Source: Prionailurus bengalensis (Eukaryota > Chordata > Mammalia > Carnivora > Felidae). From it: 64,000 nt of DNA. Within the stretch, counting starts at the first letter, position 1. Every line of letters starts with the position of its first letter. The notes under the pieces are model-generated. The model saw only the letters and a program-made list of their open reading frames with translations, ran no database searches and was not told where the DNA came from. Position numbers and translations under genes: made by a program. The stretch is from NCBI RefSeq assembly GCF_016509475.1, contig NC_057343.1:40057001-40121000 (forward strand), in the 5' to 3' direction. Shown piece after piece: positions 37,480 through 48,148 of the stretch.

Positions 37480-38085
37480 AGACAAGGCAAGAAAAAAGAC
37501 TGCCTAAACTGAAAATCAATAACTCTTTTTGATCTATCAGAGAACTGAGGTCACAGTGCAAACCGCTGCCCCCAAAACTGTAGACAGGTGGATACAGAGA
37601 ATCACAGCTTCCTAGAGCAGAAGCACAGGAGCAGAAAACTCCAATGGCAGCAGTACCAGGGTTGAAAAACCTTAACTGTAAGTGTTAAATTGCTGAAGGC
37701 TCAGTATGGACACATTTGAGAGAGAAAAATCTCAGGGGTGGGGGAGGGGCAATTACAGAGGCCCAGTTATAGAGGGGGCCTCTATAATAAAGATCAGAAA
37801 AAAAATCCTTCTTGCTTCCAGCAGGGGGAGAAAAAAGTAAACATTTTGAAATTCACCCAGATCATTCCATTTTTCTTAACATGGTCTGACCTCAAGAGTA
37901 ACTATTTTAGTGGGCCTAGCCAACTAGGATATTACCAGAGAGCCTAATTGACTTAGGTGAAAGTAAAACTCGAACTCCAGCCCAAACTAGCCATCCTGTC
38001 TCCCCTAAGTGGGAAGAAAACAAAACTGAGCAGCATGTTCATAGGTGACAGCACAGGGCATGAGCTCACCAAAAGACTGAAACAT

Positions 38086-38281
38086 AGGGCACCTGGGTGG
38101 CTCAGTCAGTTAAGCATCCAATTTCAGCTCAGGTCATGATATCGTGGTCCGTGAGTCCGAGTCCCACGACGGTCAGGCTCTGTGCTGACAGCTCAGAGAC
38201 TGAAGCCTGCTTTGGATTCTTTCTTTCTCTCTCTCTCTCACGCTCTCTCTCTCTCTCTCTCTCTAAAAAATAAACATTAAA
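38086..38281 (+). mobile_element. SINEC-family SINE with expanded (TC)n
   Basis: GGGCACCTGGGTGGCTCAGT head and GTGCTGACAG body. The CT-rich region has expanded to about 48 bp of near-pure TC (38217-38264) before TAAACATTAAA. The flanks AAAAGACTGAAACATA (38070-38085) and AAAAGACCAAAACCTA (38282-38297) fit a diverged duplication. The minus-strand frame at 38129-38398 crosses the repeat and is not a gene. Confidence 0.9.
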
Positions 38282-39042
38282 AAAAGACCAAAACCTAATC
38301 ATAGAACTATAGAACACCTCCTTTCCACCACACCTTACCACCACTTCAGTAAAACTGGGTAATAATGGGGGGTTACAAGGAAATAAACTGCATCTCAAAT
38401 GTTAAAAAGAAATATTTAGAAAAACCCAAAGACAAGGGAGACCAAAACAAGTACACCAGAGAAAATTCTAGCCTTTAAGTTCTACAGGTATAATGAATAG
38501 TAAATGCAACCTAATCCCTAGCCAGATAAATATAAAACTTCACACTAAAGGCTTATTTATCTGGGTTCCTTTTACTCAGTGCATCATGTCCAGCTTTCAA
38601 CAAAAAAATTACAAGGCATACCAAGACTAAACACAGTTCGAAGAGAGAGATCCAACATCAGAACCAAATTCAGATATGGCAGACATCATAGAATTATCAG
38701 ACTAGGAATTTAAAACAGCAATGATTAAAATGCTGAGGACTCTAATGCAAAAAGTAAATCACATAAAAAAACAAGTGAGTATTTTAAGTTGAGAGATGAA
38801 AATTCTTAAAAAGAAAGAAGAATCAGAAGGAAATCAAAGACATCACAACAGAAAAGAAAGACTACTTCTGATGGGCTTATCAATAGACTGGACACAGCTA
38901 AGGAAACAATCAGTAACCTTGAAATGTCAACAGAAACTTCCACAACTGAAATGCAAAGAGAAAAAAAGAACATCACAACAGAATACCCAAGAACTGTGGG
39001 GTAATTACAAAAGTTTTTAAAATACATGTGATGAGACATACC

Positions 39043-39051
39043 AGAAAGGGA

Positions 39052-39099
<48 letters not shown>

Positions 39100-39232
39100 A
39101 GAAAGAAAGAAAGAAAGAAGAGAGAGAGGGAGGGAGGGAGGGAGGGAGGGAGGGAGGGAGGGAGGAAGGAAGGAAGGAATGGAGAAAGAGAGGAAAGAAG
39201 AAAAGAAAGGAAAAGAAAAGAAAGAAGAAAAA
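39043..39232. repeat. Polypurine tract: (GAAA)n then (GGGA)n and (GGAA)n
   Basis: The plus strand is purine-only from 39043 to 39179 (137 nt) and from 39181 to 39232 (52 nt), with a single T between. It starts as GAAA units, becomes GGGA units around 39125-39163, then GGAA and mixed GA. Apparent proteins of up to 180 codons in five frames over this tract are translated microsatellite. Confidence 0.97.
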
Positions 39233-39587
39233 TATTTGAAGGAACAAGGACTAAAAATTTCCCAAAATTGATGAGGGACACCCATCACAGACCCATGAAA
39301 TTTAGAAAACACAAAGCAGGAAATACCATAAAATATATACTTAAGCATATCATAATCAACCCACAGAAAATGAAAGACAAAGAAAAATCTTAAAAGAAGC
39401 TAGAGGAAAAAGTCTCTGCTGCTTCCCCCGAGGCTCATGACATTAGTTTACCAATGTGTAACAATTCTGGGCGCCTCTGGGCACTCCTCATCTGGAAAAC
39501 ATCAGCAAATGGTTCAGTCTCTCTCCCTTTGTCATTCGTACTGACCACATTTTTGGTGATTTTAGTATTCAATTAATGAATTTTATC

Positions 39588-39636
39588 ACATTGTGACTCA
39601 GATGAAGGGTTCTGAGTCACATCTGAGTCACAATGT
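39588..39636. repeat. 17-bp perfect inverted repeat with 15-nt loop
   Basis: ACATTGTGACTCAGATG (39588-39604) is exactly complementary to CATCTGAGTCACAATGT (39620-39636). The loop itself contains another TGAGTCA. Confidence 0.95.
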
Positions 39637-40757
39637 TTAATGGTCTAACCCTAAAAGATGTCATTATCAACAAATGTACCTACCTCATAAACCAAGTATC
39701 AAATAGCACACTCTCTGAGCACCAGATTTTATATTCCCAGCTAGGACTCACTAAAATTCTGATTCCAACTACTGTACCTCACTAAGAGCTCCAATCCATT
39801 GCTTCTTTCTTTATAATTTTCTGTCATCTCCCTATATAGCCCCACTTCCCTCTTTTTAATGGCTATATTCTTAAGCCACCATTAAAATCTCTCACTGCTC
39901 ACATCTGGTTCTAATTTACATTCATAATCACTAGACTCAAGGGTGTCTTTAGTTCTGCTCAGTAATCCTACTACATGTCTCTACTTTTTCACTTTCATCC
40001 TCTCAGAGATGATTATCCACATCAGCCAATGCATTACTTTCTTATTCCATGAGAAAATAAAAGCAATCAGAAGAGAAGTCACCGGTATTCTTCACTCCAA
40101 AAAAATGCCTTTGTATCTACAGCCACAGAATCTGTTTTCATCCCTCTTATGAGGGATCTTATCTAAAGTTCACCATCTTATCTAAAGTTAATTGCATCAT
40201 ATATGCCTCAGATCCCTTTTCCTATAGTATGATTCAGGAATTTTCTCCAGTAATTCCTCTCTTTCTGTCTTTCATCCTTAGTTGTTTGGTTCATTTTTTT
40301 CCACCCCTCCACATAATTGTCTTTTCCATATACAAAAATGTGTATCCACTTCCCTACAATCAAAAGAAATTCCTCTTGCCACCCATTGCCCCACTCCTAA
40401 TACTGTCTCAATGTTTTGCTTAAGTTTATAAGGGGGGAAAGGGCTGAAACAATTATGTATTCTCTATGTTCCCAATTTCCTTGTCCATATTATCTTTCCA
40501 ATCTATTACAATTCAAATTTCACTTTTTCAGGGTCACCAAAACATCCCTTTTCCAAAACCCACTCCCTCTTTCTTCAAATACTCTCTATACCCTAGGTAG
40601 AATTATTCTCTTACCTTTCCTCCTTTCTTACTAGTCATTTCCCTTTACTTTCCTGTCCTCAAGAAGTGAATTTTCAAGGAAATGTTTCAGCGATTGTTCC
40701 ACTGCTTTAATTTCTGTATTTATATTAAATCCAGGTGATCTTATCCAAGCCCATGTC

Positions 40758-40821
40758 TTTACAGATAGTTACAGTTACCAGATGTCTCCTTTACAGATAG
40801 TTACAGTTACTAGATGTCTCC
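40758..40821. repeat. 32-bp tandem duplication, one mismatch
   Basis: The unit TTTACAGATAGTTACAG... ending GATGTCTCC occupies 40758-40789 and 40790-40821, differing only at ACC/ACT. Confidence 0.95.
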
Positions 40822-41110
40822 TAACAACCATTCTGATTCCTGTCTCCTTCTCTTGCAGGCTTTTTGCAGAAGTCTCCAACATTTCTAACTCCACCCATTC
40901 TTGTTGCTCCCACAATATCAGATTCTAACAATTTTCCCCTGCTTGTCTGTCTGAAGCCACAGACACCTCCTTAGTGTTCCTAGAAAGCAATCAGTCAAAT
41001 TGTGTGTCCAGACCCTTGCAAGTACTGCTGTCTCTGACCTGGAAACCCTGCCCTGAAATATTTGCATTGCCTGATCCCTCCTTCAATTTCCCTTATAGAG
41101 AAACCACTTA

Positions 41111-41300
41111 TTTTTTTTTTTTTACTTTTTATTTATTTTTGAGAGAGAGGTGGAGGGAGGGGCAGTGAGAGAGGGAGAGAGAACCCCAAGCAGACTCCTC
41201 TGTCAGGGCAGAGCCCGATGTAGGGCTCACATGTGAGATCATGACCTGAGCCGATATCAAGAGTTGGAAGCTCAACAGACTGACTTACCCAGATGCCCCA
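41111..41300 (-). mobile_element. SINEC-family SINE, minus strand
   Basis: T-run, TTTATTTATTTTTGAGAGAGAG body, 'gagatcatgacctgagccga' and a decayed reversed head (ACCCAGATGCCCCA). The middle is drifted (CAAGCAGACTCCTCTGT), marking an older SINEC subfamily. AAACCACTT before it and GGAACCCATTT after it may be remains of a duplication. The minus-strand frame at 41133-41348 is translated SINE. Confidence 0.88.
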
Positions 41301-41700
41301 GGAACCCATTTCTAAACATCCTTTGTAACACGATATTCTAACCTTCATTTTTTTTTTCTGGCTCTAAGTTTATTTTTCCATTTTCCTCTACTAACTGAAG
41401 CTCCACAAACTGTGTTGAAAGACTGAAGGAAACAAAACATATTTTCACTTTTCAAGTACCCAAAATATCTCTACTACTTTCTTCTCTATTATTCTATAAT
41501 GTTCATATTTATGTTCTCCATTGATTTGGTGTAATGTAAGTTTTTACAAGGAAAGGATAATTTTAGCATGAGAAAATTTTATTATCTTGACTATAACTTT
41601 ATAGTAGGTAAAAAGAGTAAAATCGAGGAGGTAGCCTTAAAAAGAGGCTCTTCTCAAGGTTCTCAGGTTTCTGATACAATCAAAATGATCCTACAGACTC
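41301..41700. other. Non-coding DNA, unassigned
   Basis: AT-rich with a T-run at 41349-41358. No element was recognised. Confidence 0.4.
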
Positions 41701-41945
41701 TTTTTTTAAATTTTTTAAAGTTTTATTTAAATTCCAATTAGTTAACATACAATATAATATTCCTTTCATGTGTACAATTTAGTGATTCAACACTTACATA
41801 GAATACCCAGTGCTCATCACAAATGCCCTCCTTAATCTCCATCATTTAACCCATCTCCACTCACCTCCCCTCTGGTAACTCTCAGTTTGTTCTCTGTAGC
41901 TAAGAGTCTGTTTCTCGGCTTGCCTCTCTCTTTTTCTCCCTACTT
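41701..41945 (-). mobile_element. L1 3'-UTR fragment, minus strand
   Basis: Reversed L1 end: 'ttaaattccaattagttaac', 'gtacaatttagtgattcaac', 'acccagtgctcatcacaaat', 'gccctccttaatctccatca', then 'tctcagtttgttctctgtag'. It parallels the 3' end of the L1 at 11957 but is a separate, diverged and strongly 5'-truncated copy. No clear duplication. Confidence 0.85.
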
Positions 41946-43508
41946 AATGTACTTTAGGACAATGACTCCTAATACTGTTACTCAGTTGAGTTTCTTATCA
42001 TCTGTATAACTGGGATTTTGTTACTCCTTTTAGCATGATCAGGCCATACTGTCTTCTTTTTAACACAGTGCTATGGTTTCTTCTAAAGTTATTAATTATT
42101 AGAAAAGAGCTGAATTATATTAAAAAATTAACCCAAAATAAATTTGCTTCAATGATATAGCTGTTTAAAAAAAGTTCCCTTTATTTGCAAAGGAGATATT
42201 CCAAAATTAAGAACTGGAAAATATGTTGGGAGAAAAGCTTAGCCAAATCCTCTTAATCTTTCTTCCATTTGGGCTATATTTATTTAAGCAATCACAGATA
42301 AGAGATTATATAAATTCATAGATGTACCAGAAATAAAATTAACTGCAATGCCAAGTTTTCTCAATTAAGTTGGAGGCTGTAAATGGAAGATTAATTCTAT
42401 GGTCTTCACGTGTTTTACAAATCCACAATGTTAACTGACATCAAATTTTTAAAATGTGCTGTACTTCCTGCAGTTATGAGAAACCTAAAAGCTAAATGAT
42501 TCCAAGTTTAGTCATAAAAATGGCTCAGATGGTTCCCCTTTTGTAACTGTGTGTGAGAGCTTTCTATACTGTATTAACTAGACATGTAAAGAATATTGCT
42601 TCCCATTCTATTTACACACGACACTGCTGTTAGCTATACATGGTTGAAAAAGCTAAACAATCTCATGAATGCCCTTGTGAAATCCTGAATTACAGTTCCC
42701 CTTCAGAAATAAACTAATATTTTTGCTAGACTTAGACAATTCAGAAACGCACACACACATGGGTTTGTATATATTTATGTAAAGTACTTTATTTTACGTT
42801 ATCATCTTACCATACTTCCTGAATTTACTCTTCTAGAAACTTAAACACAAAATAAATTTAGTATCAAAAGAAGAGACAATCTTTTTAAACCAAACAATAA
42901 ACAACTCAGGATATTAGTATGGAAGAATATGAAAAAGTTAATCTTCAGAAGAACAGAGCAATAAAAACAAGGTCTGTCCAAACTCTTCATTAATAATTGA
43001 AACATGGATGCATACGTGAAGTGCCTTGTAAGTAATAAGCACTAGGCATAAATATTTAGCAGTTTGCTTATGAAATGTGTCCTAAATTATGTCTAAATGT
43101 TAACAAGGATGTCTTATACTGACAGAACAATGAGGGACATAAATATTTCAAAGCAGCAAGCATGACAGGTAGAAGCTAAGAAAACACAGGCATCTTCTGT
43201 GTTCTTCTAACTCTTCAACCTTTAGATATGTGCTTTTTAAGTTTAATAGGAACAAAGTGTTTCCCCATCAAAGCCAATGTTTATATCAGTTACATCAAAG
43301 CTATACTGGGATCTCTTTAAAGTACACTTATCAGACAAAGAATGCATACAAAGTGAGGTGTGTTAGTGGTACAAAGAGAATTGACAAATAAGACAACATA
43401 TTGAAGTGAAATGTTCTCCTTAATAGCTAATGCACTCTATTTTGTGTTTTGATCCACCCTCTTACAAAGACACATGTAGATCATGGAAAATTCTCAAGGC
43501 TATTACTT
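41946..43508. other. AT-rich non-coding DNA, unassigned
   Basis: No element, exon or RNA gene was recognised. Confidence 0.4.
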
Positions 43509-43583
43509 GACACACGCGTGCGCATGCGCGCACAAACACACGCACAGAAAACCACACACACACGCACGCACACACACACATGT
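43509..43583. repeat. (CA)n with GC-alternating core
   Basis: A mixed CA/CG repeat. 43510-43534 is 25 nt of strict purine-pyrimidine alternation that includes CGCGTGCGCATGCGCGC. It is followed by CA-rich repeats and CACGCACGCACACACACACA. It creates the Cys/Val-rich minus-strand frame at 43481-43738. Confidence 0.95.
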
Positions 43584-43839
43584 GAGAACATAAACTTCAC
43601 AGAAAATGGGTAAGATTGATTGTACCTGTCCTTTACGTGAAAAAAATGCATTCTCCAATAGTGCCAAAATAGCATAATATCAGGTAGGATATTTGGGGCA
43701 TATAATATAGTCAATATAACTTTCTTTTCTAATACCAAGTGTTTTAACCTAACCTAATAAATAGTCAGGTATAAGCAAAATGACACAGATCTTTGAATAA
43801 TGAAAATGTATGGAGATAGGATTAAGAAAAAAACCTCAG

Positions 43840-44053
43840 GGGCGCCTGGGTGGCTCAGTCGGTTAAGCGGCCAACTTCGGCTCAGGTCATGACCTTGCGG
43901 TCCATGGGTTCGAGCCCCACGTCGGGCTCTGTGCTGACAGCTCAGAGCCTGGAGCCTGTTTCAGATTCTGTGTCTCCCTCTCTCTGACCCTCCCCCGTTC
44001 ATGCTCTGTCTCTCTCTGTCTCAAAAATAAATAAACGTTAAAAAAAATTAAAA
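43840..44053 (+). mobile_element. SINEC_Fc-type felid SINE
   Basis: Full-length copy, GTGCTGACAG / TTCAGATTC group, bounded by a perfect 16-bp duplication (AAGAAAAAAACCTCAG) at 43824-43839 and 44054-44069. It keeps a consensus-like pol III B box (GGTTCGAGCC, 43907-43916). The CT region is slightly short. Confidence 0.95.
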
Positions 44054-44069
44054 AAGAAAAAAACCTCAG

Positions 44070-45374
44070 ATGCCACCATAGTTCAACCACAGATATACTG
44101 TGTAGCTTTAGAAAAGTCACTCATATTCTCCTGAAATAATATTGCTCTAAATAAAGTAATAAAAAAAATTGTCATAAACTCAATTACGATATAAAATTAT
44201 TTGACAACATAAAATAAAAAAGCTAGAGGAGCACTGAACCTATTTGATGAAACAATATTCAAGAATCATAATATAGAAGCATCTCTATTAATGTGAGCAT
44301 TTAGACTGCTGACTTTCAATAGAGGAGAGAGTGATTTTTACTAAATTTAATGAATTTTTCCAGACAATGGCTATTTTTGCTTTCTGTTTTATTTTATTAT
44401 ATGTGGTAATAGTCATGATACATTCTATTTTATTACTATGTTATTTCTTGTTCTGACAGTATAATTTCCCTAAAATTACTCCTTCAGAGACTATCAGTAA
44501 CTTTCTTATTGTTGTGTCAGTGTTTTCTCACAACAACGTTTTCTCATCCTAAACCACTTGGCTATTTACAATGACACTGATTATCGTTCTTTATCTCCAC
44601 TCATACATTCCTTCATTCACTCGTTTACCCACTCAATCTATACAAATTACTGAGTTTTTACTGTGAATCATGGCTCTAATCATGACCCCTGAGCTCTTAC
44701 TCAAAACCTGGCCCTTCTATATTTCTAGTGCATATTCTCCTAATACCACATATTCACTTTACTAAAATGAACCAATGATTTCAAACTTCACCAAACTGGC
44801 TCACAATTTGAAATGCAACATTATTGTCAGGAAAAAGAACTTGGATATTACCTCAATTTTCTCCCTAAAGTTCATCCCAATTTTGAATGCTGAGTGGTTT
44901 TCTGTAGCTGAATTCATCAAGTTCAAATACTTGTGTGTATAATGCAATGCCTGCTGTTGCTTTAAACTGATCTCAACTCTCTCATTTCTATCATAGATAT
45001 CCATAGAGTATACACTTTACTTCCTAATTATTTTCAAATATTTTCAATTACTTTACAATTCAAATCTTTCAATACTCTGCTGGAGTATTGAAGGAATTAC
45101 ATATTCCTTTAATAACCTCTCCTAGCAGTTTTGTACACTTAATAGAAGGTTGTCAAGCCAAACTTCAAAATTATTTTAGTCATCATGAAAAGAAAACCAA
45201 ATATTGTCTCATTGGTCAAAAAATAAGGGCAAAAATTCTTAACACACAAGGTTCTTCAAAGTGTATGTTGTATGAGAGTCTAAGCTACTATCCAGATTCA
45301 CATCAAGCCATTCTGCTCCACATTCTCTCTGATATCGTAAATGTTTTAAGTCCTAGATACACTTCATGTTGTTT
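44070..45374. other. Non-coding DNA, unassigned
   Basis: No firm element. 44575-44680 has a faint L2-like wording (CATTCCTTCATTCACTCG) but is too diverged. Frames at 44801-45004 (minus) and 45088-45384 (plus) have no recognisable domain. Confidence 0.35.
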
Positions 45375-45712
45375 CTTCCTATAAGACCTTTGTATATGCT
45401 GTTTCTCTGCCTTGACTAATCGTTTATCCTCTTTTAATAGACTTCCAGTCATTCAACCAGGATCAAACTCATTTCTCCATGAAAACTTCTCTGAGATTCA
45501 GACTTTATTCTCCCTGTTGTAGCCCTTATATTACATTGAACCTTTCCTTCAAAATACTTTTTCACAGCCAAAATTTTATGTAATAATTAAATTAATGTCT
45601 GTTTTAAATGGAAGACTATAAACCCATGGAGAAGGAAATACGTGTGTTCATATTGAGCATTATATTCTATGCCTATGCTACAAACGATATTGTTGAATGA
45701 ATGAACTTCGAA
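45375..45712 (+). repeat. L2 3' end, plus strand
   Basis: The L2 3' region is recognisable in order: 'gctgtttctctgccttgact', 'tttctccatgaaaacttctc', 'gtagcccttatattacattg', 'taatgtctgttttaaatgga', and the terminal TGTTGAATGAATGAAC. Well separated from other repeats. Confidence 0.75.
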
Positions 45713-48148
45713 AATAATATTTCAGCTTGGTCCTTTCTGAGCCATTGATATAAGCCTGACACTATTTCTACTTTCTTGTGTGTAGACAATAGATCCTGAT
45801 TTACCATTTAGAATAGCTTTCGTGTATGTAGACAATAGATCTACCATTACAACAGATTTTCGTTTATGGTTATCATTTCAATAATTTATAAAGAGAAATA
45901 ATATTGTGTAATGTTCGCAACTCACTTTACTTTTAAAAGCAGACTATCACTAAAGCATTATAGAGTATATTTCAATAGCGTATACCTTTAATATAATTTA
46001 TGTTTATAGAAATTAACTAGCAACTTTATAGCTAAAATACATATTTTAATAAATAAAGGGATGTCTAGTTTTGATTAAAAAGTATAAAAAGCCCTTTTAA
46101 TCTAAGTCAAATAAATAATATATTCTTTTCACTGCCTGATGCTATAATTTTTTAATTTGGTTACTATTATTATAAACTTAAAAATTAGATTACATTTTCC
46201 CTTATATATAGGTTAGATATTTGTGATGTGTACATTCCTATTAATTTTATTCATATCTGTAATTCAGTGCAACCCCATTCACAAATAGCTCATCCCAAAT
46301 AATTCATTTATTTTCTTCATGTGGAGAACCAATTTTAATTGGAGGAAACAATTTCAAATTTTAAGTTTTGTTACCCTCTACAGAATTTTACCATAAAAAA
46401 CTATTCCATATATTCTCCAGCCATCATAGGTAAATCTCACATAACATGTAAGTATTGCTTTACTATAACTGACATTATGTAGTGTCTTAAGAGACAAAAC
46501 AATGATCACTTATCATTTAAGAGACACTTTAATCCACTACACCTAGGTCTGGTATTATAAACTATAATCTTAAAATTAAGCATGCAGACAAGGAGACATA
46601 AGAATTTTGCTGAGTATATGAAGAACTGGATTGGTGTTGACACTACTGTGTAAAACCAGGCAAAGAGCCATAGCACTATCTCTGTGGCTGAGTAATCGCT
46701 TTGGAAGAATGCTTTCTATAGTCCTCCCAGAAAGCAAGATGCTGTGGTAAGGAATCCTTTTAGACATCATTTTCATGAAGTCACTTCTTCTTTGACAAAG
46801 CAACTGAAACTTGAAATTCCTATCTTTACTTTCTTTCAAAGTAACAACTGCCAAAAACAAGCTTAAAGGTTTTAGTTAAATGAGTCAGAAAAAAAAAAAA
46901 AAAAACAAACAGGAGGGTGTAGGTGAAAGAATCTAAGTCTACCAATTTTTAGGATATCTGTATTCAAGAAGCATTTTATTCACACATTCAATTAAAACAA
47001 TTACCAAACTATATGGTAATATTTTTGCTTACAGTATTTAGACTAAAACACGAGTTTCTTAAAGTTTAAAGATTGTATACTATGTTTTTTTACCTTCATT
47101 CCCCTATACAATACATAGGAATTATGCAATAAATACAATAAGTATTCTTAATTGCAAGTCTTTATTTCAAACAAATACTGATATTTAAACTTGCTTCAAA
47201 CTATTTTTGTTGTATAACTCTGCTATTTGGGAAGGGGAATGTCAAGAACATTTAAGATAAGTGTCATAGCTTTGTGATCCTAATCAAAATGGAAAACATG
47301 AAAAACGGGAAAAATATGTATTACTTTCAAAAAACTTATTTTCAAAATAAGTCTTTCAGAATAGAAATTTCTCACCAAGCTCAAAACTGACCAATCAATG
47401 ATCTCTTAGTCAGAAGATATGAAAATAAACTTTTCATTCATACTTCACCTGACCTAATGTGAAAATTTGGTATTAATGAGTAAATTCTCTTATTTTCTCT
47501 AAAACTTTATCTTCCCTTATGCTTGTGTTTTCAACCAATACAGAGTAAAAGAGACTAGATTTACCTTCTTTCTTGAAAGAAGTGAAAAAGGACAAAATAT
47601 ATAAAACAACTGTTTTCAAACAATGGACATCAGACAACATGAAAGACTAGTCCTTGAGAGAGGGGAGACACATACTCTTAGGCCTATGTTTGCTCCCTGA
47701 TTAATGCTTGTAGAGAGCTTCCAACAGGTAGGGCAAGCGCAGATACCCAGAGTCCAATTATCCCTCCTACTTGAGGAAACATAAATAGAAGTCAAGGAGT
47801 ATCAAGGCATCAATGTCTACAACAAGATGAAGAAGAGTAAAGAGCTACAAAGATAGTTTCAGAGACCTGCAAAGGTATCCCTTAGTTTAAATCTGAGTTC
47901 AATTTGAATCAGAACACGTTAATGAAGAAACTTACCAAGACTGGGGAAAGAGTCTCACTTCCCAAAAGGAAAATAGGGAACAAAACTCCAATATCATACA
48001 AGCATTGTGTATATTTCCATTACCCAGATTAAAAAAAAAATCACATTGAATTAGGTAGAGAATTTAGAAGGACATTGTTTCAGTACAGGAAAATATTATC
48101 CCAGAATATGTGCTCTGGTCTCACATTGCAAAGCTTAAAAGAAAAATT
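45713..48148. other. AT-rich non-coding DNA
   Basis: Contains a 17-A run at 46889-46905 and an imperfect repeat of TGTAGACAATAGATC near 45782 and 45830. 47580-48130 has a mildly L1-5'-UTR-like wording, which I could not confirm. The minus-strand frame at 46576-46860 has no recognisable domain. Confidence 0.35.

Larger units (their letters stand above)
37480..39410 (+). mobile_element. 5' half of an ancient L1 (5' UTR and start of ORF1), split by a SINE
   Basis: 37700-38085 reads like the sense 5' UTR of an L1M-type element ('caattacagaggcccagtta', 'ttgcttccagcagggggaga', 'aaattcacccagatcattcc', 'ggtgacagcacagggcatga'). 38286-39040 and 39236-39410 carry the continuing 5' UTR and an ORF1-like Lys/Glu-rich region (38796-39020 frame; 'aaaatttcccaaaattgatg' near 39253). 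A SINE lies at 38086 and a purine tract has grown at 39043. No ORF2 or 3' end follows, so the 3' half is missing. The frames are broken. Confidence 0.65.
39411..41099 (+). repeat. Pyrimidine-rich, possible L2-like remnants
   Basis: Composition and scattered phrases ('ttttggtgattttagtattc' near 39552; 'gacctggaaaccctgccctg' near 41036) resemble CR1/L2-clade LINE sequence and the block at 15.3-16.6 kb, but no continuous consensus-like order is visible. A hairpin (39588) and a 32-bp duplication (40758) lie inside. The short frames have no recognisable domain. Confidence 0.3.

Noticed and set aside
38806..39393. Long overlapping frames on both strands (up to 180 codons)
   Set aside because: They translate the GAAA/GGGA microsatellite and its complement (Phe/Leu/Ser or Lys/Glu/Arg repeats).
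47580..48130. Possible L1 5' UTR fragment before the 48-kb L1
   Set aside because: The wording is suggestive but I could not align it convincingly to the L1 5' UTR at 37.5 kb.
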